Shown in pieces: positions 9,282 through 20,206 of a stretch of 43,643 bases of DNA. Made by a program: the position numbers and the translations under genes. This DNA is from Bondarzewia mesenterica. Lineage: Eukaryota > Basidiomycota > Agaricomycetes > Russulales > Bondarzewiaceae. Position 1 is the first letter of the stretch. Every line of letters begins with the position of its first letter. The stretch spans positions 3,144 to 46,786 of the forward strand of contig SGPL01000247.1 of assembly GCA_004802705.1 (NCBI GenBank), in the 5' to 3' direction. The notes under the pieces were generated by a model. That model was not told the DNA's origin. It was given only the letters and a program-made list of their open reading frames with translations, and did not search any database.

Positions 9282-9706
9282 TGTCAAGATGCCCTAGGTC
9301 TGGTGGCTTGACCTAGTCATCGAGCTGGTCCTGATGCCTGATGATGGCGGTTCTGTTCAAGAGGGTTCATTTTGACGCTTAGACTGGAGCTAAGGTCGAG
9401 CTGTGGTGATATCTAAAGCAGGGGCTGGCACCCTGTGTTCTATTATGCACGAGTCTATGCTAATATAGAGCACAAGACCAAGTATATCAAGCTAGAGAAG
9501 AAAGAAGCTGCTGTGGAGACATATAAGTAGCACCTTCTGTGGTGCATAGACCATTGCTACATACTGTACAAGGGCGCAAATGATAGGAGAGATCGGGTAG
9601 GTAAAGGGATCATGGCTGATCGGGCCGCCTTGTTGGAAGTGTAGGTAAATGTACATCCAATCGTAGGGAGACAAGAAAACAAATCGTACTAGTACTGTTT
9701 ATGACA
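9282..9706 (-). repeat. 5' LTR of the Ty3/gypsy element
   Basis: It begins TGTCAAG and ends TGACA, and is the better-read partner of 45-468 because it contains no ambiguous bases. Internal landmarks shared with the other copy are the CCCTGTGTTCTATTA and CACGAGTCTATGCTAATA blocks and a central AAGAAGCTGCTG. It is the upstream LTR on the minus strand. Confidence 0.9.
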
Positions 9707-10466
9707 ATGACTATATAAAGATGGCACTGCACCAACAGATGAAAGTTATATAAAATCACTTGTACATATCATGTTGATTCCACTAAAAGCATAATTGAGT
9801 TCTTTTAAAGCTTTACACATTTGTGCTGATATATTGTATAAACTTTTACAATCAACTATATTTTATCTAAGAATATATAATCAACATGTTCAAGTTTAGC
9901 TTTTACATTGACAATTGTTTGCATATTGTTATTAACACTTCAACTTATAATAGCAAGTATAGAATGATATGATTGTAAAACTTGAGCAGTAGTAGAACTC
10001 ATTAGTGCTAAAACTAAAAAGTGATATTATTTATTATTTATGTTGAAAAAATAAACCAATGCCTTTATAACTTGTAATTTTTCTGTTTCTACCATGCTTT
10101 CTAAATAGATTTTAAGTTATTCTTCATTTTGTTCTACTACATGATTTGTAATAATACAAAATGGTCACTCTTGCTCATTATTTAATTTAAATTATATAAT
10201 TATATTGTCTGTAGTTTTTTGTTTATTATTAAATTTTGCCTTAAAAGAATATGTAAAATATGCTTTGTCTATAATTTTCACCTGATTTAGATTTCAATTT
10301 AATAATAAAGCCTTACACTTAATTTTGAAGGTACATTGGCAGCTTATTCTTTATAATTTGCAATAACTTAATCTTATTTATTACTTAATATCTGTTTTCA
10401 TTCTTTTTTTGTATGCTCATTTCTAGTATACAATGAATTGTTCTTTGACATATTTGTAGTGTTTAA
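9707..10466. other. AT-rich intergenic or relic sequence, CpG-free
   Basis: No open frame of note and no recognised protein. I see no CpG dinucleotide in it, in strong contrast with the LTRs on either side. It is probably very old repeat DNA. Confidence 0.5.
10462..10466. repeat. left target-site duplication TTTAA
   Basis: Identical to 11045-11049 at the other end of the solo LTR. Confidence 0.85.
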
Positions 10467-11044
10467 TGTCATGAACGGCCTGGCTTATATGAGCAGGCTT
10501 TTATTTTATTAACTTACTTAAATCTGCTAACTTACTTAGTAGACTGCGACTCGCGCCGCAATGCGCACAGACCTGATATAGGCGCCCTGACGCGCCTATC
10601 TTTATCTTATCTATCAGACCAGTGGATCACGTGACCATAGACACATCCAGATTTTGGACCGGTCTGGGCCCTGACCCACAAGAACCCCGCTGGTTCTTTA
10701 CATGTGATATACTTATCCACCAATGGCCTTTCTAGCGCGAACCACTGACACATGCCATTGTTGATGACCTGCCCTATAGCGCTTTACTATATATACAGGG
10801 CTCTGATGTACTTAGATCTTTAGCTTGATCTCCTAAAACTTAGCCTAACAACTAGGGTACTAGACCACCTGAACTCTTGAATCTACTTTGTTCTTAACCA
10901 GAACCCTTGATAGACTAAGACGACTGGGCCACTCGGGCTAGACGCCTGGGTGGTCCCCACCCAGATCGACCTTAAGCACCCAGCAACGGCATACGCAAGC
11001 TACCCATTAGGCCTCCACGTCCCTGCCCAAGCATGGTCTTAACA
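10467..11044 (+). mobile_element. solo LTR with perfect 5-bp target duplication
   Basis: The 578-bp block starts TGTCATGAACGG and ends TCTTAACA, with TG...CA ends, and is flanked on both sides by TTTAA (10462-10466 and 11045-11049). It carries about two dozen CpGs, including GCGACTCGCGCCGC. I see none in the 750 bp before it or the ~1.1 kb after it. A TATATATA box at 10788-10795 suggests plus orientation. No internal coding region or second LTR is nearby, so it is a solo LTR left by LTR-LTR recombination. The parent superfamily cannot be told from the LTR alone. Confidence 0.9.
10788..10795 (+). promoter_or_regulatory. TATA box in solo LTR
   Basis: TATATATA lies about 320 bp from the LTR start, leaving about 250 bp to its end for a transcription start and polyadenylation region. 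It is the main reason for reading the LTR on the plus strand. Confidence 0.5.
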
Positions 11045-11049
11045 TTTAA
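11045..11049. repeat. right target-site duplication TTTAA
   Basis: Identical to 10462-10466. The perfect match supports a recent insertion. Confidence 0.85.
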
Positions 11050-13777
11050 GCTAGGTATTTTATCAAGCCATTTGCATGATCTCAATATAAAACTTATAAC
11101 ATTCATATAATATAAATAACTCATAGCTTATTTGCTTAAATCATTTCATTCATCATTCAACTGTTTTTGTGTAAAGTTTATATCATTTTTATTTAAAGTT
11201 TCATGAATAATATTTTTTTGATTTAAATCATTCATTTCTTTTTAGTAAAACTAAAAAGAAATGCATTTTTAATTTTTTTTTTCTCTACAAAGAAAAATTA
11301 TTATGTACATCATTATATTCATATTTCAGATGCATAAATTTTATAATTTCTTCTTATCTATTTATAAATGCATGAGATTTAAACTCTTTATTCTAATTAT
11401 CCTTTGTTATTTTAAATCAATACCTGATAGCCATAATTTGAATAATGTTAGTATTATTTTGCAATAGTCCTCTTTGCTGTCTTGATCACATCTAAGTAGT
11501 ATTTCATTTATAAAATTTAACACTTTACTTTAACCTTTAAACTAAAGGACTAATTTATGGGTTTCTTTTTGTGGATGTGGTCCAATAAATTTTTGACTAA
11601 TTTTCTCTTTTCTACTTTTAATAATTACTTTATTTGTCAATTGCATCCAATCATATAAGTTTATATTATTATACATTTCAAAATAATATATATAATTAGA
11701 TATTATTGAAATATCAATGTAAGTATCATTATTATAACTTAGCAAGATCTTCATAATCTTGTGCTACTTTATTTTACAAAGTTTCTTCAATCAAATAGTT
11801 GAAATTTAAAGTTGATGTAATGATCAAAATGCTCTAATAAATATAATGATGTCATTAGTCCTCCAATTTCTGCTTTTATAAATAATGCATTAACTAATTA
11901 ATTTAGTAGTTTTTATGCTTTTCTTTTTTACTTTAAAGTTTTATTAATTAATTTTATATCTCTTTAAAAAATTACTTTAATTATTTTAAAGATAACATGT
12001 ATTTTCAAAGGTTTTTTGATTATATAATCTATTATATATGCAATTACAGCCTTGATTGCTGTACTAGATCCTGTCTTAGTGTTCATTTTTAACTTCAACT
12101 AATGGCAGTTCAACATCAGGCAAATCTGTAATCATGAGTGCATCTTCCTTGAAGATCGCTTTCTAGGTCAATATTATCTTAATGCGAGAAAGAAGGTGAT
12201 CCTTCAATTTTGACATAATATCCTGAAGATAGGTTATGTTCATAGGTATTATTAAATAGAGAAATTATACCTTGACTGTAAGGTCATTAGTATAATTTTG
12301 AATAAAGGATGAGATAGTCTTGAGGAAGTTTTGTGATTGACCAATGCTATAATGTGCAGCAGGTGCACTAGAGATGACTTCATGATCAATAACCTCTTAG
12401 TCCTTGCGAGTTACTCACCTTGAGATGTTTTACTAATGCATATCAACTATAACTGCACTAATTTCTTTCATATTATAAACAAACATTCTGAGAAATAGTC
12501 TCACTAATTGTATAAATAATAATGATGCATGTCATAAAGATGAGTAAAAAAAGATTGACATAAGACAAAAAAAAAATCATTGAACTAGCATCACTTAGAC
12601 TGTTGCTAACATGAAGCTAAAAAATGATAGTTAGCAAATGCCCCAATTATAAGCCATTGAGTCTACTTACTGGATAATATGCTCACATCACTATGTCTTA
12701 AATTTCTCTAATTTATCACTCTTTATTATCTCTAACTCATTCAAAATTTGGGTGTAAAAATCTTGATACTGCACTCAAGTAAATTGATAGATATCCTCAT
12801 CATTGATAATCTTATTTAAAATACACTTAATCTGTAAATGAATTCCATTAGCAATTATTATAGTAAATAATTATTCGCACTCATTATAACTACAATCAAA
12901 GCAATGTAGCATATAAGAATAATCTCGATGAAAAGAATGAGTTATTTAGGATAATAGATCTTGAAGAACGTCTTAAAGCCATGAGCTATAGAGTGGTGCT
13001 ATGACTCCTCTCCTCCCTCGTAGAATGTTTCATTAATGAGATGTGCTAAAATGAGATTAGCATAGTCTTTGATTAAGTGGCCTTACATTGATTATGTGTT
13101 AAAAAAGATGAATTAATAGAATACACCCAAAAAGGTTTTCATATATGTTAATGTCCCTATTTTTAGAGTGTAAAAAAAGTGTCATTGTGTAATAAGAATA
13201 TAATGATCTCCACTCAGATCAGTGGGTGAGTCTCATCCTCCTCTGTAATGTGGACATAAAGTTATAGCCCTATTTAAATGCTTCTTTTATATCTAGTTCT
13301 TATCCGTAGTCTATGTATTACTGTACATTCACTTGTAGCTACCCAGCTAGTTTTATTATATTCTACAATATCAGCAAAATAAAAGTGATATAATTAGCTG
13401 ATTCAATTTTACTATCATTAAATTACAATAGTACTACCATAATTTTTAATATAGGCTAGTAGTTTTTACTTTACTAACCACTTTATAATAAAATTTCATT
13501 ATGTGCTAAGTGTAAGTGCTCCATATTTTTTTTTTCTTATTTTTTTTGTGTTATAACTAAATCTATATATAACTGAGTGTAATAAATAAGTCAATGAAAA
13601 AGAAACTTTATTTAATCATACATATTAATAAATAGAATAAAAATTTAACATACTATTGATAGCATTATTATAAAAAATGATATAATTCTGTTATATTTAG
13701 TATAATGTATAAAAGTCCTTGATATAAAGACAATTATAACTTAAAAATAGAATTGAAAATTAGCATAATATTAACTA
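11050..13777. other. long AT-rich relic region without recognisable genes
   Basis: Very AT-rich, almost free of CpG, with stops in all frames. Short open runs on the minus strand (for example 11542-11754, 70 codons) have low-complexity Asn/Ile/Tyr composition and no recognisable motif. I take the region to be heavily decayed transposon DNA, without proof of which family. Confidence 0.45.
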
Positions 13778-14219
13778 AGATATTGTTCTTGATTGTTATA
13801 AGCCAAAAATAGATTATATTCAGATCACCTTATTTTTTTTTATGTATATATGATTTAAAAGCTATTGATAAGCAAATTATAAATATGAAATCAAAATCAA
13901 AATTGATACAGTATTGATTGAGCTATCACTGTTTTATTATTATAAGCTAAAAATAGATTGTTTTAAGATGACCTTGTTTTCTCCTGATAAAGATATCATC
14001 TGAAATGCATTGATGAGCAGATTATAAATATGAAATCAGAATTAAAATCAATAAGGTATTGGTTGAGATATTGGTGTTTTATTATAATAAGCTAAAAATA
14101 GTTCATTTTAAGATGGCCTTGTTTTTTCCTGTTGAAGTTTTAGTCTGAAAGTGAATGATGAGCAGATCATAAATCTGCAATTAGAATTAAAATTGGTAGA
14201 TTATTAGTTGAGATATAAC
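13778..14219. repeat. three-copy tandem repeat of ~145 bp
   Basis: Three diverged units share, in order, TTATAAGC-AAAAATAG, AGATGACC or similar, TGATGAGCAGAT-ATAAAT, and GATT-GTTGAGATAT. The recurring anchor (AGATATTG, AGCTATCAC, AGATATTGG, AGATATAAC) falls near 13778, 13920, 14065 and 14210, a period of 142-145 bp. A weaker partial unit may precede it near 13722. No ORF and no tRNA-like box is visible. Confidence 0.6.
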
Positions 14220-14889
14220 TAATTTAATTTAAAAAGTGTCGTATTTCTGTTAGTATTTTCAGTTTTCTATAACAACCAGCATACATATGACTCTCAAATC
14301 CACTTGTACTAACCTTCAGCAATTCAGCGCCATGTTTTTCATTTATAAGGTGTATTATAATAAGTACTATGTTCATAAGTTTTATCTTGATAGATGTATA
14401 ATAGAAAGGCTGAGGCCTTCTAATCTATAGAGCTGGACACAGATAAATTTGACTCAAATAATCTGTGTCGAGTTGACAATCCCACAAACAATTTAAAAGT
14501 GAACTGTCTATGTTGTAATTTTTGACCACAAATGGATTGAGCCTAAGACTATGGTATTCCTCTGAATTATTTGGTTCTTTCTGACTGGTCATGACTCTCA
14601 AATGACAGTTATTGCTTTTTTGACTAGTCAGTGACCAGTTTTCTACCTTTTATCCATTTTGAGTGAGACTCCAAGATGACTGCAGTAAGATAGGATGTGA
14701 CACTTCAGTCTCATTGAGATTCAAGAAGGTGAAAGTGATCACATCTTACTTTTGAGTAAAACTCCAAGATGATCATGCACAGACAAGGTGTGGTACATTT
14801 GGAAAAGACTTAAATAATTCAGAAAAATTAAACTGTTCAGCTAGAATGAACCTGTTCAGAGTGTCATCAAATAGTATTGGCCAAAACAA
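14220..14889. other. relic region with a short direct duplication
   Basis: No gene seen. A ~46-bp block starting TTTTGAGTGAGACTCCAAG at 14657 recurs, diverged, at 14750 (TTTTGAGTAAAACTCCAAG), giving a 93-bp period. TGACTAGTCA at 14621-14630 is a perfect 10-bp palindrome. Confidence 0.4.
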
Positions 14890-14900
14890 AGGCATTATTG

Positions 14901-15710
14901 TCAAGTGGGAAATTTTTTAAAGCTAAGATATCTACTGCCCACCACCATGTAGTTTAATAATGCTCCAGACCACTCATCTATTATCCTCTCCTCTATTGTT
15001 CCTTCTGATATCTTCATGAACAAAGAGGCCCCTACACTGCATGAAATTTTATCAACAAAATAATCCACTCTACTCATCTCATGCTCACAAATGTCCATAT
15101 TAATTCAAGCAAACTGCTCCATGCTCACGGTAGGGTAATGAAAAACTGCCTTCTCTCAATGTCTTAATCTCTGAATGGTCAACTGTATAAATGCATGAAC
15201 CTCTAAGTATCTTTGATTTATCTCATCCTGCCTCCCATCAACTTGAGAAAGCACTGCAGAGAAATCTGCTTCTAAGAGACTATCAAAAGCCTTTAAAATT
15301 GCACACTTTGTCATTTGATTTTTATGATCACTATAAGAAGGGAAAGAGAAAATATTTATAGGGAAAGTCATTCACGCTATGTCTGATAGGGTGCAGAATG
15401 CTTTTAGGACCTGAAAGTCCATCTCTTTATCGAGCTGCAGTATAGATAAAATGGTCCATACCAGTTCATCACCCACCCAGTAAACTCTCAACTCATCCCC
15501 ACAGCAAGCAGTGTATTAACTCTGTCTTGGACAATCTAGTGCCACAGTAATTTCTCAGCCAAGATGGAAGAGCGATCTTCAAGTGACATGGACTTCCAGT
15601 GAGAGTTTGAGATGACCGAGATTGCAGACTTGAATCCTTCACACTTTATGAGCCAGTTTGAGGTGATGTCACTCTCTGCTTACAAGAGTGCAGATTAAAG
15701 GCACAGATTA
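14901..15710 (-). pseudogene. decayed protein-coding gene, unrecognised
   Basis: A single minus-strand frame can be followed for about 270 codons with no frameshift. It includes two clean runs (15371-15156 and 15098-14901) separated by two TGA codons where Trp is plausible, and further stops upstream. The composition is that of a soluble globular protein, with segments such as DELRVYWVGDELVWTIL, LLEADFSAVLSQVDGRQDE, HYPTVSMEQFA and CEHEMSRVDYFVDKI. I do not recognise the family. A transposase or transposon-borne accessory protein is possible given the context. The consistent frame and the TGA/TAA stops point to transition-driven inactivation. Confidence 0.5.
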
Positions 15711-16980
15711 AAGCCATGTTATGTGCATTACTTCCATCATCACTACATTAAGGTCTTGAATTTGCTTCCACTTTTGAGCTTATTGCTAAATTTGGCATGA
15801 ATGTGGCTAAATTGGGGTCTCCTCAACTAAGTGTATCATAGCATCTGAGTACACATTCACCTCAATTAGATCATATACATTCTCCCTAATAATTTTTGTT
15901 ATTGAGATTTCATATTATGAGGAGAAACTTTAGCTCACTCAGCCTCTACCTCAAGCTTATAATCTGTCCATAAGTTAGATTGCGAGCATTGCTGTGTTTT
16001 TTAAATGCTTATATTAATTTATGTTTTAGTCCTTATATGTTAATGCAACAAGTCTGCAATGAGGGTTCAATAAGTATTACCTATGCATCAAGTGAAGATA
16101 TTATTCTTGTGTGACTTCATTGCATTGTGGCAGACTGTACAATGATGTGTAACACATTTTTATCATTGTAAATTGTACTGATTTATTAAATTCTGTTCAT
16201 CTGAACTCCAAACTTTATCAGTATTATATAGTAGCAAGAGATATGTGAGCTACATGCATTGCATCATTGAGAGGCCAATTTCTGATTTTGAGCCACACTC
16301 ATTTTATGGTCCTCTCATTTTAGTCATTCACTGGCCCTCCAATGAAGAGGATGGGAGAAAAAATTTCTTATATATTGAAGCCAAGTTTAAGGCATAAGTG
16401 AAGGATAAAAAACCTAAACATCATTACCAAACAACAAGTGCATTGCCTTGCATATACTTTATCTTAGTCCTGTTTTTTTTTTCTGAAACATCTAAGAGTT
16501 ATACTACATATACACATTAAGATTGTCGAAAGGTGACAGTGAGCATAGAAGGAGCAGCAGTCATAACATTATAGAAAATGAATATCTTTGGCCAGTTTGT
16601 AGTGTGGCTCAGCTACAGCATATAACTTGGTCAGTTATACATACCATAAAACAGTCCTTCTCATTTGATGTGGACTAGTGTTTAAAGCCTCATAAGCTTT
16701 GATTCAAAAATCTATTTCATTAGTGTGCTTTTTGCTCTGAAAAAATCATCAATGTAAGGATGGTATATATCTACACGTCTACATAGTTTTTTCAAGTGAC
16801 TATGATTTTTCACCACTCAAGAGCCCTATTTTACTTAACTATCTCATTTTACAGTCTTTTATTGTATCAAAGGCAGCAATCAGGAAGTCGATAGATAATG
16901 TGGTCAGCCAAGTCGACTGAGAATGTATTGTGGCTGGCCCTCTTATTATGGGCTATATAGTGTCATAATGATTCAACTGG
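15711..16980. other. no recognisable gene
   Basis: Mixed AT-rich sequence with scattered short open runs on both strands and no motif I can name. Confidence 0.4.
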
Positions 16981-17400
16981 CTCCTACACCCTTGGGGATT
17001 TGATCCAGATGACATCTATGGATAATAGAATATTAGAATATTACTTGAGTGTATTAGACCTCATTTTGCTTTTCTGATTGTCCTTGAGGAGCTTTTTGAG
17101 AAATTTAAACATTAATCTATGTCCATCTGTGCTTTATCAGGCCCATCTGATCCCACTTTTCAACAATATGTACATTTCCAGTGAGCAGCTTCATTTATTT
17201 TGAATTTGATTTTACTAACGACTATACTCCCACCTTTCCTGCTCCTGAATTGTTCATTTTCAACATTAAGTGCTCATAATGTTTGTGCTTCCCTTTCTCC
17301 TTCACTGGTGCAGCACCATCTTCATGGAACAACTAAGCCTTTAAGTCTCCACTCTTCAAAAAGTCTGTGTGGCATTGAAAAGACCACTGTGCTGTCTTGA
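16981..17400 (+). pseudogene. coding-like tract, unrecognised
   Basis: A plus frame stays mostly open from PWGFDPDDIYG near 16990, through LECIRPHFAFLIVLEELFEKF and LSGPSDPTFQQYVHFQ, to a stop near 17398. It has isolated TAA, TAG and TGA codons that single transitions could explain. It lies on the same strand as the tract beginning at 18147 and could belong to the same locus. The function is unknown. Confidence 0.3.
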
Positions 17401-17874
17401 GCATGAATTCCTGGAGAGTTGCCTAAAATCCATTGTCTTCAGTGAGTGAGTCTATTCTCTCTCTTCTGAATTGTGATAGCATCGATGTGCATAATGCACA
17501 GCTGCAGTCCAGCTATTCCATTCAGCTCAATGGCTTTCAGTATGATCAGCTAACACCCTACGATATTGCCCTCAATCTATTTCAATCTAATATCTCTCAG
17601 AGCATGTGCTCATCCATTCTAATGTTTTATCACATGTGATTTTTAGATACTTCACAGGGTGCCTATCAGCTTTGACAGATTACCTTTTAGCTTTCGATCT
17701 CACATGTCTTTGCTTTCCTTTGACTAGTTATCAATTATCAGTTGCTATACATTTCTGTTCCTGTTTTCCACTTGACTCTTTCTACTCTGACTTTGCCCTT
17801 TTTCTCTCATTTTCTACCTTAGTCATATGGTGTTCACTATATCTTTCAGTCTCTTGTTTCCACTCCCCACTCAG

Positions 17875-17882
17875 TATATAAG
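17875..17882 (+). promoter_or_regulatory. TATA box with CT-rich upstream tract
   Basis: TATATAAG follows a CT-rich stretch (about 17750-17870) typical of fungal promoters and lies 265 bp before the ATG at 18147. It suggests that the downstream decayed gene once had its own promoter. Confidence 0.4.
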
Positions 17883-18146
17883 CTATGATACATCTCTACA
17901 AAATATCAGATCAGTCCCGAGACTTTAGACCTTACTTCACCTGTATGAACTGTGAACTGCAACTGCAACTTTGATTTTCCTATAACTTACTGTGACTTAC
18001 GGTGACCGACTGTGACCTACTCTGACCTTGGACGTTATTGCAACTTATTGCTATCTTGAGGACTCTAGAGTAGCACATAAAGCTTTCTGGTTTTCTGCTT
18101 TGTATGTATTCTTCCTTATGTTTGTCTTAAACGGTACAGCACACTG
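17883..18146. other. probable 5' leader of the 18147 gene relic
   Basis: Contains a short degenerate Ctgtgacyta-like repetition around 17950-18030 and no ORF. It fits an untranslated leader between the TATA box and the ATG. Confidence 0.3.
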
Positions 18147-19300
18147 ATGGCTCCCAGGGATTTTTCCATAGATAAATCTTCAACAAGGATACTGCATCCT
18201 TGAAAGAGGTCTTTTCCTAAAGACCTTAAAGAATCAGAGATTCCTGTACCCACTTATCCCTGCAGAATTGAGTACAATAATATTAAAAGTTGAGATACTA
18301 TAAATTTGCAGATGAACAAACTGATGGACTAGTCAGAAACACTTGCCCATTGGCTCCAATAGCCAATTGTATACAGGCTCACTTTTGAGGACAAAATAAT
18401 GTGTGATCAGCCTCACCTGTTTCTCCAAACTGACAGATACCAATCAGTGACCCTTCAATGGGGAGCTTGCATTCACAAAATAATAACTTACTGTGTTTAG
18501 GAACTCCAGTGAATCTGATAGGCCAAAAAGACATGACTAAGATGAGAAAGAGGAGAAAGACTACTGCAGCTCATCTACCACATTCTATGAAGGAAGGTGG
18601 AAGCAGTAGATAACAAGGTTCAGAATGGAATGAGAGAGAGAAAGAAGTGAAAAAAGACATACATGGTGGCAATACCTTGCATGAAGAAGATTGTTCTACA
18701 TGTAGGACAGAATGGGTTGATCTTCTATGAAGTTCAGTATGAGGGTTTCTCTTCATCTGAGAATGACTTCTATTTACAGAAGAATTTGCAGTACATATTA
18801 ATTGCAGTAGCACGTCAATGAACAGAATCTCACTTAATACATGCAGGAATATGAAGAAATTAGTTCAAGAATGAAATAAAGACCAGAAATGCTACTAGGT
18901 CATATAAATGCAATAATACTGTGGCAATACTGCAGCTGGGGCAGCTGCATGCTATCATCTACCTTCAGAAGCTGTTCAATGCCAATGATTTTGAAAGACA
19001 AGCTTTCCAGTCTCAAACAAAATATGGTAGTCTGCCCAAAAGTGATGCTTCTTGTTTTAAGAATCCAGGAAGCAACATAAAGGATACCATCAACAAGATA
19101 TTCACTGCCATTCACAACAGAATGTGACCACTCGTTGCCTTGAGTGTGATCCACTGGACAATTTCTGTCTCCTCAATTATGAAGCTCACTCACAGTTGGC
19201 GAGCACCCTAATGGTTTTGAACCAGGTTTGTGAGGCAATGGAACTCTTGCCAATGCTGGCCTCCAAATCCCTCAAACTAGACATGCTGGGCTCACTTATC
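18147..19300 (+). pseudogene. decayed gene starting MAPRDFS, unrecognised
   Basis: The ATG at 18147 (CACTGATGG context) opens a frame that reads coherently for about 110 codons to near 18500. There are only four in-frame TGA/TAG codons, each one transition from CGA, CAG or TGG, and no frameshift. Its text includes ESEIPVPTYP, SETLAHWLQ and YRLTFEDKIM. Beyond 18500 coding-like text continues in more than one frame (for example EAMELLPMLASKSLKLDMLG near 19240-19290), as expected of exons separated by introns or of frameshifts. Family unknown; host gene or transposon ORF cannot be decided. Confidence 0.4.
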
Positions 19301-19871
19301 TGTTAGTAACACTGCCATTGCCAACTTATCATGTATGACTTTTTATCTAAGGGTTCAGATCATCTCAAGTTTTCCAATCTCATCATTCACATCTAGAACA
19401 ACATTGAGCAGAAGTAGTGCACACAGAAGACAAAGTATAACAAGCAGAAAACTGACATTGTTGGTACTGCTTCCTCAACCATGGACCTATCTGCACAAGA
19501 CCTCATTCTTGATATGGAAATAGACTTGTCTTGCATGCCTTCAGACCTTTATGGCCTTTGTCCTTTGTCCTGGTCCTGCTAAGGCTCTATTTCCCTTTCA
19601 ATGGTATCAACATCCATTTCTGCACATAGTATCCATGATGTAGCCATTAAATGCTTCAAAATTGTCTTAGAGGAACATTTCATTCTCTAAAGGATGCCAA
19701 AATCAAATGATATTTTGAAAAATAGTTATCACTGGGCTTAAGATGACAAGTCTATTGGAAGATGCACTGGGCATGGGTGGTATCCTGCAATGCATCATCA
19801 GCCATCCAGATGAGGAGTTTATATGTGCTCATCATGAGATAACTTGCACTGCTGAGAGAACAACAATGAAG
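19301..19871. other. coding-like remnants next to the copia element
   Basis: Plus-strand text such as ASSTMDLSAQDLILDMEID near 19470-19520 looks coding but is broken by stops. It may be the tail of the 18147 gene relic, cut off by the copia element at 19872. Confidence 0.3.
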
Positions 19872-20177
19872 TGTATATATATGGACACTGCAGTCCAAAA
19901 TGACCAACTGGGAATAGAGCTCACTTGGCTGCAGGTATTTATGCTAGAATGAACAATAGGAAGTGAAACAAGTAATCTAAGACATAATAAGAACAATAAC
20001 ACAAATGAGTAGCACTGTGGCACAATAAGTGAAGTGAAACACATGGCCAATGCCCACCAGAAATCAGAGAACAATGGATGGGACATCGTAAACAATAGAG
20101 AGATGATGAACCAATGAAAAAGAGAAATAAAATCGAAAAAATACCGAATAAAATGCTACAACATCAATAAATCAACA
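19872..20177 (-). repeat. 3' LTR of the copia element
   Basis: Shares with 23836-24192 the blocks GGACACTGCAGTCCAAA, CACTTGGCTGCAGGT, GAATGAACAATAGGAAGTG and GGCACTGTGGCACAA-like text, in the same order. It is about 50 bp shorter because a segment near its start is missing. Confidence 0.85.
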
Positions 20178-20206
20178 CCCCCTCACCCCTCCCCCCAATG
20201 AGATAT
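20178..20206 (-). other. polypurine tract of the copia element
   Basis: The minus strand reads GGGGGGAGGGGTGAGGGGG directly against the LTR start TGTTGATTT. This is a strong primer tract and orients the element to the minus strand. Confidence 0.8.

Larger units (their letters stand above)
45..9706 (-). mobile_element. Ty3/gypsy chromovirus retrotransposon, decayed
   Basis: Two direct repeats of about 425 bp (45-468 and 9282-9706) bound an internal region that reads, on the minus strand, Gag with zinc knuckle, aspartic protease, reverse transcriptase, RNase H, integrase and chromodomain. This is the order that defines Ty3/gypsy chromoviruses. A purine-rich tract abuts the downstream LTR. The element carries in-frame stops in gag and pol, a frameshift near a seven-base homopolymer, a nested 1.86-kb insertion in the integrase, and many ambiguous bases, so it cannot make its proteins. 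Target-site duplications cannot be verified: the bases before 45 contain Ns, and those after 9706 do not match what can be read. No LTR-to-LTR rearrangement is visible. Confidence 0.93.

Noticed and set aside
40..9711. Target-site duplication of the gypsy element
   Set aside because: The left flank contains Ns and the readable bases do not match the right flank.
11542..11754. 70-codon minus ORF in AT-rich DNA
   Set aside because: Asn/Ile/Tyr low-complexity composition, isolated, with no motif. Probably chance.
14621..14630. TGACTAGTCA palindrome as a regulatory operator
   Set aside because: A 10-bp palindrome is expected by chance in 43 kb, and nothing around it supports a function.
17940..18040. 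Short tandem repeat CTGTGACYTA
   Set aside because: Only three or four irregular, imperfect occurrences. Mentioned in the leader entry but not called as a repeat.
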